A stretch of DNA of 64,000 nucleotides from Lachnospiraceae bacterium UBA4260 (GTDB lineage Bacteria > Bacillota > Clostridia > Lachnospirales > Lachnospiraceae): contig DGWK01000032.1 in assembly GCA_002395235.1 (NCBI GenBank), forward strand, positions 214,532-278,531, read 5' to 3'. Position numbers and translations under genes: made by a program. Shown one piece after another: positions 7,749 through 16,347 of this stretch. The notes below the pieces were generated by a model. That model saw only the letters and a list, made by a program, of their open reading frames with translations, did no database searches and was not told where the DNA came from. Positions within the stretch are counted from its first letter, which is position 1. Every line of letters starts with the position of its first letter.

Positions 7749-9056
7749 TCAGCGTCCTCCCGCATAGCCGAAGATCCACGGCACACAAAGGCTGATCGCC
7801 GGAATGAAGGTGATCAGAAGCAGTGCGATGATCATGAACAGATAGAAAGGCAGCTGCGCCTTGACGATCTTCTCCATGGGTCTCTTGGCGATTGCCGAGC
7901 CGATGAAAAGAACCGATCCGACGGGCGGTGTCAGAAGACCGATACCGCAGTTGAGGATCAGCATGATACCGAACTGGATCGGGTCGATACCGACAGAAGT
8001 TGCTACCGGCAGAAGGATAGGAGTCGCGATCAGGATGATCGGCGCCATATCCATGATCATGCCCAGCAGCAGCAGGATCAGGTTCAGCAGGAGCGCAATG
8101 ATGTACGGGTTGTTGGAGACGCCGCGGATCGCGTTCGCTGCAAGATCCGGAACGTGCAGTCTTGTCAGGCAGAAGCCGAATACACTGGAGGTGGAGATCA
8201 GGATCAGCACGATGGAAAGTGTATCAATACACTGGTCCAGCGCAAACCATACATCCTTCCAGGTCAGGCCCTTGTAAATGTAGACACTGACGATGAGGGA
8301 GTAAATAACTGCAATAGCTGCGGACTCTGTCGCGGTGAAGACGCCCATGACGACGCCGACGACAACGATCAGGATCGCCAGCAGCGCCCAGATCGAAACC
8401 TTGAGCTGTCCGAGGAATTTACTGATGCTGAACGGATCTCCCTTCGGATATCCTCTCTTCTTGGAGATGATATAGGAACCTACCATCAGAGATCCCGCAA
8501 GAACAGCGCCCGGAAGGTAACCTGCAAGGAACAGGGAGCCTACAGAAATACCGCCCGCGGTCGTGGCGTAAATGACCATGTTGTGGGACGGAGGGACCAG
8601 CATTCCTTCTACGGAAGAAGATATGGTGACAGCGGTCGAGAAGTCGATGTCATATCCTCTGTCTACCATCATAGGGATCTCGAGAGATCCGAGGGATGCA
8701 GTATCCGCAGAGGCGGAACCGGAAATGCCGCCGAAGAAATAGGATGCCAGAATATTGACCATTGCCAAGCCGCCGGTCATCCAGCCGACGCAAGTGTCAG
8801 CCAGATCCAGCAGTTTCTCGGAAATACCGCCCGATCCCATCAAAACGCCCATGGTGATGAAGAAAGGCACCGCCATCAGCGAGAAGGAGCTGATGCCCTT
8901 GACCATCTGCATGCAGACAGTGGTAAGCGGAAGGCCCTGGTAAAGCAGGCAAAAGATCGATGAGATCGCGACCGCGTAGGCAATCGGGAAGCGGAGGAAG
9001 ATCATCACAAAGAAAGAGATCATAAGGACAGCAATTGCCGCAATATTATATGTCAT
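7749..9056 (-). CDS. dctM: TRAP transporter large permease subunit
   Basis: 435 aa with about 12 membrane helices. It is a DctM/TRAP-L protein: 'FLRFPIAYAVAISSI' at the N-terminus, 'GGISGSASADTASLGSLEIP' around residues 110-130 and 'GLLTPPVGSVLFIGSAI' near the end. It forms the sodium-driven channel of a tripartite transporter for organic or sugar acids, with DctQ and the binding protein DctP. Its ATG overlaps the dctQ stop by four bases. Substrate type is suggested only by context: a divergent YhcH/YiaL gene points to a sugar acid or sialic-acid-like compound. Confidence 0.93.
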   Translation of the reverse strand: MTYNIAAIAVLMISFFVMIFLRFPIAYAVAISSIFCLLYQGLPLTTVCMQMVKGISSFSLMAVPFFITMGVLMGSGGISEKLLDLADTCVGWMTGGLAMVNILASYFFGGISGSASADTASLGSLEIPMMVDRGYDIDFSTAVTISSSVEGMLVPPSHNMVIYATTAGGISVGSLFLAGYLPGAVLAGSLMVGSYIISKKRGYPKGDPFSISKFLGQLKVSIWALLAILIVVVGVVMGVFTATESAAIAVIYSLIVSVYIYKGLTWKDVWFALDQCIDTLSIVLILISTSSVFGFCLTRLHVPDLAANAIRGVSNNPYIIALLLNLILLLLGMIMDMAPIILIATPILLPVATSVGIDPIQFGIMLILNCGIGLLTPPVGSVLFIGSAIAKRPMEKIVKAQLPFYLFMIIALLLITFIPAISLCVPWIFGYAGGR

Positions 9057-9595
9057 TTCTTTTCCTCCTTTCCGCTTTCTTCTTCATCGACAAAAAACAG
9101 TTTGATGTGCTCATAGAGCGCTTCCAGCTGGAATATGATCATAGCGATACCTGCCAGCGGAACCGGGAAGTACTGCCAGAACTTGGACAGGCTCGGCATA
9201 CTTGTATAATAGCCCTTGGAGCCGATCTCAATTGCGTATTGCATACCGACAATGAGCATGACAAGTGCAAGTCCCAATACCGCAAGGTCTGAGATCACAT
9301 CCAGAACCTTGATCACGTTTTTCGGAAGGTACATATCAAAGGATGTCATACGGATATGAGCATTCCTACGGATTGCCAGTGCGGCGGACAGAACCGCCAT
9401 ATAAGCCATCAGCGTAAGAATGACTTCCTCGCCCCATGTCGGAGCGGGGATCGCATGAATATAACGAGCCAGAACTACCCAGCAGGTGATCAGGATGTCC
9501 GCGACCAGGAATAGTTTGCAGAGCACGAGAAACACCTTGTAGAGTACTTCATAAGCCGGCTCGATCTTTTCAAGTTGTTTTAAAAAGCCAGGCAT
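9053..9595 (-). CDS. dctQ: TRAP transporter small permease subunit
   Basis: 180 aa with four membrane helices. DctQ/TRAP-S family: 'WVVLARYIHAIPAPTWGEE' and 'LRRNAHIRMTSFD'-like blocks ('AIRRNAHIRMTSFD') in the middle. It supports the large subunit in sodium-coupled uptake of carboxylates. It has a highly charged C-terminal tail ('DEEESGKEEKK'). A ribosome-binding site AAGGAG lies 10 bases upstream. A hairpin separates it from dctP, and it overlaps dctM by four bases. Confidence 0.9.
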   Translation of the reverse strand: MPGFLKQLEKIEPAYEVLYKVFLVLCKLFLVADILITCWVVLARYIHAIPAPTWGEEVILTLMAYMAVLSAALAIRRNAHIRMTSFDMYLPKNVIKVLDVISDLAVLGLALVMLIVGMQYAIEIGSKGYYTSMPSLSKFWQYFPVPLAGIAMIIFQLEALYEHIKLFFVDEEESGKEEKK

Positions 9596-9616
9596 AATAA
9601 TTTTCTCCTTATGAAA

Positions 9617-9649
9617 GCGGAAGCCTCTGTCTAAAACCTAGGCTTCCGC
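9617..9649 (-). terminator. Attenuating hairpin between dctP and dctQ
   Basis: GCGGAAGCCT (9617-9626) pairs perfectly with AGGCTTCCGC (9640-9649). On the minus strand it is followed only by TTTCAT. Such partial terminators after the binding-protein gene let dctP be made in excess over the membrane subunits. Confidence 0.65.
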
Positions 9650-9707
9650 ATACAGGGTTTTTAATCGTTGTTATTTTTTGACTAAATGTCAGTCCTCAGA
9701 ACCGGGA

Positions 9708-10811
9708 TCACTCAGCCATGTCAACGATGGTCTGATAAAATGCCTTCAGTTCATCAGTGCTCAGCTGCGCATCGATGAGGGGCTGAACCTTCTCCTGCCA
9801 GGGAGTCTTATCATCAACAGGGATGATGTTGACGCCGGCTTCTTTGAGCTTCTCGAAGGTGTCCTTCTCGCCCTGCTCGGAGATTTCACGGCAATACTGC
9901 TCTGCGATCTTGCCCGCTTCATTGATAGCTTCCTGCTGTGCAGGTGTCAGGCTGTCATAGGAAGCGTCTGTCATGACGATCTGGGTAGCACCGAGTGTAT
10001 GCTCATCCAGTGTCAGGTTCTTGGCAACTTCATAGAAAGCATTGGAGTAGTAGTTGTTGACCGGGTTCTCTGCGCCGTCGATGGTGCCGTTCTGGATGGA
10101 AGTATAAACTTCGTTGTAAGCAACCGGAGAAGATGTAGCGCCGAGAGCTTCGATCATGCCGACCATGATGGGGTCAGAGGAAGATCTGATCTTCATGCCC
10201 TTCATATCGTCGGGAGTTGTGATCGGCTTGCTTTCGGAAGTGAAGAAGCTGCGGAATCCCTCTTCGCCGTAGCAGATCGCGCGAAGGCCCTTGCCTGCGT
10301 CGTGAAGTTCTGCCAGATAAGCCTGTCCGGACTCAGAATCAACCCATTTCCAATAGTGATCTCTGCTTACGAACACGAAAGGAAGAGAAAGAACTACGGA
10401 ATTGCCGACGCCGTACTGGTTCAGAGTATTGATGGATGTACGTGTAATATCCACGGTGCCGCTGTTACCGACCATCTGGTCGAGAACGTCAACTTCGTTT
10501 CCGAGAACGCCTGCGCCTTGCAGGTCGATCGTGATGGAACCGCCGGAAAGTCTGTGGACCTCGTCCGCAAACTTCTGGCAGAACTGGCCGGAAATAGTGG
10601 TATCGATCGGGTTAACTTCTGCCATAACGAGTGTTACAGCCGGATCTGCTGCTGCCGCTGCATCAGCATCAACTTCTGCTCCGCCCTCTTCTGCCGCTGC
10701 AGCGTCACCGCCTGATGTCTGTGCAGAGGATCCGCCGGAAAGACCGCATCCGGCAAGTACAGTCACAGCCATGACCGATGCCATAATTACACTGATCAAT
10801 TTCTTTTTCAT
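9708..10811 (-). CDS. dctP: TRAP transporter substrate-binding lipoprotein
   Basis: 367 aa. The N-terminus 'MKKKLISVIMASVMAVTVLA' is followed by 'GCG', a lipoprotein signal peptide with its lipobox cysteine at about residue 22. A Ser/Gly/Ala/Glu-rich linker to residue 55 follows. The body is DctP family: 'KFADEVHRLSGGSITIDLQ', 'MKGMKIRSSSDPIM' and 'NEVYTSIQNGTIDGAENP', the last holding the conserved substrate-contact region. GGAGGT lies just before the ATG at 10811; an alternative ATG four codons earlier lacks such spacing. It binds the carboxylate outside the membrane and delivers it to DctQM. Confidence 0.93.
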   Translation of the reverse strand: MKKKLISVIMASVMAVTVLAGCGLSGGSSAQTSGGDAAAAEEGGAEVDADAAAAADPAVTLVMAEVNPIDTTISGQFCQKFADEVHRLSGGSITIDLQGAGVLGNEVDVLDQMVGNSGTVDITRTSINTLNQYGVGNSVVLSLPFVFVSRDHYWKWVDSESGQAYLAELHDAGKGLRAICYGEEGFRSFFTSESKPITTPDDMKGMKIRSSSDPIMVGMIEALGATSSPVAYNEVYTSIQNGTIDGAENPVNNYYSNAFYEVAKNLTLDEHTLGATQIVMTDASYDSLTPAQQEAINEAGKIAEQYCREISEQGEKDTFEKLKEAGVNIIPVDDKTPWQEKVQPLIDAQLSTDELKAFYQTIVDMAE

Positions 10812-10860
10812 AATTACCTCCATAAAAATCGATATGTTTTTTATTATTATTATTGCGTTC

Positions 10861-10888
10861 TAAGAAAAAAATTTCTTAATCAGAAATT
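10861..10888. promoter_or_regulatory. Overlapping palindromes between dctP and yhcH (operator candidate)
   Basis: TAAGAAA-AAAA-TTTCTTA (10861-10878) and AATTTCT-TAATC-AGAAATT (10870-10888) are two perfect, overlapping inverted repeats in the divergent promoter region. A TACAAT hexamer at 10893-10898 may be the -10 box for the plus-strand gene, with only a weak -35. A shared repressor site is my inference. Confidence 0.45.
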
Positions 10889-10980
10889 ATGGTACAATAA
10901 ACATAGCTCTGACCGCCATGACAAACGCACAGATACCCGGGAGGGCGGCGAACCCGAAACTGAACATAATGGAGGTAAAT

Positions 10981-11508
10981 ATGATCTACGGAAATGTTCA
11001 CAATGAATTCTTTGATCAGCAGGCAGCGCTTCTTCCCGCACCGCTGTGCGCCGCTCTGCATTTTCTGAAAGACACGAATCTGGCGGGTCATGAACCCGGG
11101 CGCTTTGATATCGAGCTGAACGGGGTCCCGATGATCCTGCAGGTACTCGATCTCGAGACTTCACCGAGAGAAGCGCTGCGGCCCGAAATCCACAGAAAGT
11201 ACATCGATGTGCAGTTCCTCGCTGCAGGCGGACCGGAAGACGCCGGGTACTACAATGACGACGGAGCCGGAAATGTCGACGAAGATCTGCTCGGGACAGC
11301 GCGGGACATCCTTTTCTATAAAAACCGCCCGGCTTCTGAAAGAGAGGGGCGAATCGCACTGGAAGTGGGTACTTACGCGGTCTATCTCCCTTGGGATGTG
11401 CACATTCCCGCCATTATGTCCGGCGGTACCCCCGTCCCGATCCGCAAGATCGTGCTGAAAGTCCCTATGGCCGCATGCCTGCCTGAAGGCATGTGGGATT
11501 GGAAGTAA
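10981..11508 (+). CDS. YhcH/YjgK/YiaL family sugar-processing protein
   Basis: 175 aa, DUF386 cupin-like family. The conserved 'HRKYIDVQFLAAG' holds a histidine and acidic residue of the metal site, and 'YLPWDVHIPAIM' with the late 'KIVLKVP' completes it. Family members include YhcH/NanQ, which opens N-acetylneuraminate rings, and YiaL of the diketogulonate pathway. GGAGGT sits four bases before the ATG at 10981. An upstream in-frame ATG at 10918 is not supported. It is divergent from the TRAP operon, a pairing also seen with yiaL-yiaMNO and sialic-acid TRAP genes, so both probably serve one sugar acid. Confidence 0.88.
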   Translation: MIYGNVHNEFFDQQAALLPAPLCAALHFLKDTNLAGHEPGRFDIELNGVPMILQVLDLETSPREALRPEIHRKYIDVQFLAAGGPEDAGYYNDDGAGNVDEDLLGTARDILFYKNRPASEREGRIALEVGTYAVYLPWDVHIPAIMSGGTPVPIRKIVLKVPMAACLPEGMWDWK

Positions 11509-11691
11509 TTCAGGACCCGCAAAGTCAACCCTGCGCCGCGTGCGGGTTGCCCGCGAGGCAACGCCCTCCTTTCCCCACGCGCGTGCATTAAATAACACAG
11601 TGGGGGATCCACTCCCGACGCTGTACAAGGTTTATTACAAACCTGCCGCCTGCAGAGGCGGGAGACTCCCGATCTGTGTTAACTGTAAAGA

Positions 11692-11740
11692 GCGGAAGAC
11701 CATCACTCGCCTGTGTTGATCTTCCGCCCTTTTGATTTTT
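11692..11740 (+). terminator. Rho-independent terminator downstream of yhcH
   Basis: GCGGAAGA (11692-11699) pairs with TCTTCCGC (11720-11727). CCTTTTGATTTTT follows. The 180 bp between the yhcH stop and this structure contain GC-rich imperfect repeats (ACCCGC...GCGGGT at 11514-11548) and no gene I can support. Confidence 0.65.
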
Positions 11741-11801
11741 CTGCACTCTGTCCCAATCTGTGATAAACTGTTCTTTAAGTAAACAGCAGGAGGGAACTGA
11801 T

Positions 11802-11993
11802 ATGTCAGGTACTTTTAGTTTTTTAGTCTGTATCCTTGCTTTTCTCGTCGGCATACTGATCGGTGAAAAATACCGCAAGTGGAAAAAAGGGCGTGAAGAA
11901 AAAAACTCCACCCCCAATAAGACAAATACCCGAACCTTTAGCGGAACCGGGTCCGCCGGAAAGGACTCGGACGCCGAGCCGCCAGCAAAATGA
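11802..11993 (+). CDS. Small single-helix membrane protein
   Basis: 63 aa. AGGAGGG lies eight bases upstream of the ATG at 11802; an ATG at 11760 is less well placed. 'FSFLVCILAFLVGILIG' (residues 4-21) is one membrane helix, followed by a strongly basic stretch 'EKYRKWKKGREEK' and a Ser/Thr/Gly-rich polar tail. The positive-inside rule puts the tail in the cytoplasm. I do not recognise the family. Intact start and RBS make it more credible than a random frame. Confidence 0.55.
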   Translation: MSGTFSFLVCILAFLVGILIGEKYRKWKKGREEKNSTPNKTNTRTFSGTGSAGKDSDAEPPAK

Positions 11994-12065
11994 CTCGGGG
12001 CGAAATCAGGCACGCATGAAGTAATCATCGCATAAGCATTCTATTACATTCCTGTCTTGTACCCG

Positions 12066-15000
12066 TCAGTCCCCCTCAATCTCCAGCAGAAAATGGTAGT
12101 CCGCATCTTCAAGGCTTTCCCGAGCCGCCTCCATATTTGCGGAAATGCGCACTTTCTCAAGATTTTGCAGTTCCAAAAGAGGCGTCAGATCCGTAATCCT
12201 CTCGTTCCAAGGTATATCAAGTTCAGAAAGTTCCGGATGACTTCGGACAAACTCCGCGAACAGCGCGTCGGCGTCCTCCGCCGCAGATTCTTCACTGAAG
12301 CCGCCGACAGCCTCGAAACACCGGATCTCTTTCCCCTCCAGAACGGAAACATAGCGCACCGGATCGGCGTTTCCCATCATAAGCCTGCTGAAGGCCGGTA
12401 CGGCAGAGAGCGGCGAGAAATCCTCAATGTGATGCCCGCTTACGGCAAACTCAAATCCTCCGTTTTCCTTGACTGCCGTCGAATAATCAACCTCAGCAAG
12501 CGGCGACAGGTCGCTCACCCCAGTGTCCGAAATATCCAATCTGCACAGCTGCGTCAGGTTCTGTACTCCCTGAATACTCTCAATATTAGGGCCGTTAAGC
12601 CAGAGACTGTGCAGGTTCTGCAATGCGAAAACCGGAGATATATCGGACAGATTGTCACAGAATGCAAGTCCCAGATCGTGCAGCTCGCGCAGGTTCTGGA
12701 TTCCGTCAACGCTCTCCAGGGGCTGATCCCAAAGGTTCAGGAAACGCAGGCCGGTGAGCTTTTCGAAATAGTCCATGCTCTCCACAACTCCGCTGCCCCG
12801 CGCGACCTTTCTTTCTTCTCCGGTGTTAAAATTGTGGACCGACAGTTCCGGACGATCGCTGTCTCCCCAGTTTTTCCATATTCCTTCATCCTCATCCGGA
12901 TCAAACAGGACGTCTCCGGCAAGGGAGAAGCGTTCAACTCTCCGCAGCAGCGCATCAGGCAGAGTCTCCAGCTCGTCCAGACTCAGAAGGGTGAGTCCGG
13001 AGTTGTCAATTTCCCAGCCGCCTTGCGGATACTCTATACGGTACTCCTTGAAATTCCCCGCGTTGACCAGGTCTTTCGCCTGCTCCTCAAGTTCCGGGGA
13101 AACGATAATGTAGGCACCGTGAAACCTCTCCAGCGGCTTGAGGCTCTGAAGGTCCTCCAGTCCCACAAACTTGAAGCTGACAGGCTCGGAATTATCCATC
13201 TCATCCAGGAAATCCAGATTTTCTATACCGGCGACACTGTCCAGCAGGAATGTACTTGTCCGGAAGTTTCCCTCGTCAGGCAGCGCGTATCCGCCGGTTA
13301 TATCCAGAGAGTTCAGTTTCATCCCTTCTATCGCGCTCCAGTCGGTCAGTCGCGGACAATTGAAGATTTTCAGGATCCCGCCGTCTTTTCCAAAGCCGTC
13401 CGGGCTGTCCAGCCCCTCCAGGGATCGGAGCGTCTGGCAGTTGGATAAGGTAAGGCTCGGTACCGCCCACCCCTCCGGAACCGATGTCAGGTCCGTGATC
13501 CCGCAGCGGTCCAGTGTGAGTTCCTGCGTGGGCTGCGGCAGTGCGGAGAGATCCACCTGATCCAGATTCCCCAGAGTCAGGTAGTTGATCCTGCTGTCCG
13601 CAAGAGCGGCATAGATCGCTCCCGCATCTGCGGGATTATCCGGATACAGCGTAAGCCTGCCGATCATCCCGAATGCGCCCAGGCCGCTGTAGTCGCCGAC
13701 GCTCCCGCCGAGGTCCAGTGACGAAAGATTCATGCGCCCCTGCGCGATCTGCGGCAAAAAATCGAGACCGGGCAGAGCAATGCCGCTCAGGCTTATGTTC
13801 TCCAGATTTGTGAGATTTCCGATAAAAGACGCATCCTGCAGCCTGTTCTCGTAATCTGCGCCGATCGAAAGACGTTTTAAGTTCCTGCACTCTCCTATGG
13901 GGCCGTAATCCCCTACCATAAAACACTCTGAGATATTCAGTGTGGTGAGCCCTGACAAGGACCCCACTGCAGAAATGTCTCTGAGCTGCCTCATACTGCT
14001 CAGCCGCAGCTCGGAGATCCCGCTTTTCCCCTGAAGAAAAGACAGGTCCGCGGCCGCTGTCCCGGATATAACGACGTGGGTAAGCCGTTCGCAGCCGGCA
14101 AGGCCGGACAGGTCGGCACCGTTATTATCACCCCCGGCATCAAGGACAAAGTCCGTGAGCTTCGGCGGTGCAAAGGAAGCGAAATCCGCAGTTCTGCCGG
14201 GCAGCAGCGTCAGATTCGCCAGCTGCAGTTTCGGACAGTCTCCAAGCACGGAATAGTCGGCGTCGCAGCGCAGATACACTTCCTTTACCCCTGACTGCGC
14301 GATCCATGAGAGATCCCCCGGCTCACAGTCCCTGGCATAGATCTTGCTCAGCATTTCACTGCCGCTCAGATCAGGCGCGTCTGTCACCCTGACGTTTACC
14401 ATATGAATCTCTTCCAGGCGGGGCATCATAGAGAGGAAACGAAGATCATAGGAAGTCATTGCAACTTCCGATCCGTCTTCATTCCAGAACCAGCGCCCGT
14501 CTCCCTCCCCGGAATCATTCGCGAGCGAATAGGCAAGGTCAGCCGCTCCGTCTCCCATCCGCTTGAAACTGTTGAACTCGTCATTATTGTAGTATTTGAA
14601 ATGCTCGCCGATGACCGCGACACACTTGATCTGGGCCAGTTCTTCCGCCGTCAGACCCGCCGGGATCGGATAAGCGATCTCCTTTGTCTCTTCAGCTGCC
14701 TGCTCTGTCTCCTGCGGCTTACTGCCTTGCATGCCGCGCACGACCATGAAGACAACCAGCGCCAGCAGGACCACTCCCCCTGCTATGAGCGCAACAGGAA
14801 GCGTGCTCTTTTTTGCCGGAAGCGCGTCGATAATGCGGTCCGCCACGAGGTCCGCGTCCCGTCCGTCCACCGATATGATATTCCGCGCATAGATCGCGTT
14901 TCTGATATCCTCCGGGATTGGCGCTTTATCCAACTGCAAAAGAAGCACCTTATCCCCGCCTTTGCCAACCGCGCCGAGAAGAGCGTCCGTCAGCGCCTTG

Positions 15001-15161
15001 TCCGCAAAGAAGTTTTCAGAAAGAGCTGCCAGAAGAGTCTCCTCTCCTTCCGGGTTTCCCTCAGAGACTTTGATCCCCTTGGCGCTGAGCGCCTCGAGTA
15101 AGGGGGCCATCACAGCCTTGTCCGCCTGTGCGAGCAGAAGATTCACAGATTGTCCATTCAT
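12066..15161 (-). CDS. Membrane LRR protein with degenerate TIR-like N-terminus (third gene of TIR-TM-LRR operon)
   Basis: 1031 aa. Residues 1-115 look like a worn TIR fold ('NLLLAQADKAVMAPLLEALS', then 'DKVLLLQLDKAPIPEDIRNA') without the usual catalytic Glu region. A basic patch 'PAKKS' precedes one helix at about 120-142, then an acidic linker. Residues 170-1031 are internalin/SDS22-like leucine-rich repeats, for example 'LSGLTTLNISECF', 'LTNLENISLSG' and 'LTQLCRLDISDTGVSDLSPL'. Charge distribution predicts TIR-like domain inside and LRR outside. It lies 13 bp after the bona fide TIR gene. No known family of this architecture comes to mind. It could be a sensor receptor subunit. Confidence 0.7.
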   Translation of the reverse strand: MNGQSVNLLLAQADKAVMAPLLEALSAKGIKVSEGNPEGEETLLAALSENFFADKALTDALLGAVGKGGDKVLLLQLDKAPIPEDIRNAIYARNIISVDGRDADLVADRIIDALPAKKSTLPVALIAGGVVLLALVVFMVVRGMQGSKPQETEQAAEETKEIAYPIPAGLTAEELAQIKCVAVIGEHFKYYNNDEFNSFKRMGDGAADLAYSLANDSGEGDGRWFWNEDGSEVAMTSYDLRFLSMMPRLEEIHMVNVRVTDAPDLSGSEMLSKIYARDCEPGDLSWIAQSGVKEVYLRCDADYSVLGDCPKLQLANLTLLPGRTADFASFAPPKLTDFVLDAGGDNNGADLSGLAGCERLTHVVISGTAAADLSFLQGKSGISELRLSSMRQLRDISAVGSLSGLTTLNISECFMVGDYGPIGECRNLKRLSIGADYENRLQDASFIGNLTNLENISLSGIALPGLDFLPQIAQGRMNLSSLDLGGSVGDYSGLGAFGMIGRLTLYPDNPADAGAIYAALADSRINYLTLGNLDQVDLSALPQPTQELTLDRCGITDLTSVPEGWAVPSLTLSNCQTLRSLEGLDSPDGFGKDGGILKIFNCPRLTDWSAIEGMKLNSLDITGGYALPDEGNFRTSTFLLDSVAGIENLDFLDEMDNSEPVSFKFVGLEDLQSLKPLERFHGAYIIVSPELEEQAKDLVNAGNFKEYRIEYPQGGWEIDNSGLTLLSLDELETLPDALLRRVERFSLAGDVLFDPDEDEGIWKNWGDSDRPELSVHNFNTGEERKVARGSGVVESMDYFEKLTGLRFLNLWDQPLESVDGIQNLRELHDLGLAFCDNLSDISPVFALQNLHSLWLNGPNIESIQGVQNLTQLCRLDISDTGVSDLSPLAEVDYSTAVKENGGFEFAVSGHHIEDFSPLSAVPAFSRLMMGNADPVRYVSVLEGKEIRCFEAVGGFSEESAAEDADALFAEFVRSHPELSELDIPWNERITDLTPLLELQNLEKVRISANMEAARESLEDADYHFLLEIEGD

Positions 15162-15174
15162 AACTACCCTCCTG

Positions 15175-16347
15175 TCATTCCACCAATACTACAGAAAATC
15201 CTGCCTCTGTTCCCCATGACACCGGCAGCATATCCCTGCTGACAGTCACCTCCTTCAGACGCGCGAAGTCGTCCAGAGACGTCAGGTCTCTCACGCCGGT
15301 GTGCTCTAAATGCAGCGTTTCCAGGCTCGGAAGATCTTCCAGCGGCGCTATGTCCTCCACGGTGCTCCCCGAAAGGCTCAGCTCTTTTAAGAGCACATGT
15401 GAATTCAGATCAGAAATATCCTTCAGAGGCTGGCATAAGAGCCACAGTTTCTCCAGCCGCACCGCGTAAGTGAGCGGTGTGAGGTCGGAGACGGTCCCCC
15501 TGATCACCGGTGCGCCGTTCACCCTGCAGACGCCGTCTTCGTCAAAAGATACCCCGTCCGCATTCTTTAACACCATATTGCCGCAGATGTACAGCTGATC
15601 CAGGTCTGCCATCTGCCCCCGCGTGATATCCCCTTCGCTTATGCCGAGTGCGGACCTGACCGCGCGCTCCTGGTCCGTGTCCGGAAATGTCACTGCAAAA
15701 TACTTCTCTGCTTCCCCCAGGTCCACAACTTCCGGAACTGCAGTCTCCTCTTCCGGCTCCGCCGCTTCCGTCTCAGCCTCCGCTTTACTCGAAGAAGGCG
15801 CGGCCGGATTCCACAGCCCGCTTCTGAGCGCGCCGAGCGCTCCCGCTGACAGAAGGAAAAACAGCAGCGACGCTATAAGCCCCAGTGTGCTCCAAGGTAT
15901 ATTCTCCGTCCGTGAGCGGTGAAAGCGGCGGGTGACAAAACCGGACTTCAGGATGGCTTCCGCTCTCGCCTCCGGGCTCTCTGCGGCAGGGATCTCTTTA
16001 TTTCCCGCAAGGATATCCTTCCATTTTTCATCCCGCCGCGCGTCTTCCAGACGCACCACCATACAGGGCTTTTTCATCCGATGCGCTGTACTCATCTCGC
16101 TGTAGCAGTTGGGAGATTCCAGCGCCCGCTCCGACTCAAAGAAGAGAACTCCGGCGCAGTCTTGCATATGCCTCGCAATATTGGCGGGCCAGTCGCTTCC
16201 GGCCGGGATTCCCTCATCGTACCAGAGGCGCCACCCCTTCTCGTGGAGGATCCGGATCGTACTCACAACCTCCTCCGACTGCTTGTGCGCATAGCTGATA
16301 AACAGATAGGGGCGGGTTCCTTCGTAAGGTTTAAAAAATCTGCTCAT
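15175..16347 (-). CDS. TIR domain - membrane helix - LRR protein
   Basis: 390 aa. Residues 12-125 form a clear TIR (TIR_2-like) domain: box 1 'RPYLFISYAHKQSEE', box 2 'LWYDEGIPAGSDWP', and 'ESPNCYSEMSTAHRMKKP' in which E84 matches the catalytic glutamate of NAD-cleaving TIR domains. A basic patch 'TRRFHRSR' precedes one helix at about 152-174. A Glu/Ala-rich linker follows, then a few leucine-rich repeats ('LPSLETLHLEHTGVRDLTSL'). The predicted topology is TIR in, LRR out. It overlaps the upstream gene by four bases. It is likely the active signalling or NADase member of the operon; the activity itself is inferred. Confidence 0.8.
   Translation of the reverse strand: MSRFFKPYEGTRPYLFISYAHKQSEEVVSTIRILHEKGWRLWYDEGIPAGSDWPANIARHMQDCAGVLFFESERALESPNCYSEMSTAHRMKKPCMVVRLEDARRDEKWKDILAGNKEIPAAESPEARAEAILKSGFVTRRFHRSRTENIPWSTLGLIASLLFFLLSAGALGALRSGLWNPAAPSSSKAEAETEAAEPEEETAVPEVVDLGEAEKYFAVTFPDTDQERAVRSALGISEGDITRGQMADLDQLYICGNMVLKNADGVSFDEDGVCRVNGAPVIRGTVSDLTPLTYAVRLEKLWLLCQPLKDISDLNSHVLLKELSLSGSTVEDIAPLEDLPSLETLHLEHTGVRDLTSLDDFARLKEVTVSRDMLPVSWGTEAGFSVVLVE

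Noticed and set aside
12057..13448. 463-codon plus-strand frame under the large LRR gene
   Set aside because: Antisense to the leucine-rich-repeat gene; repetitive coding sequence keeps the opposite frame open.
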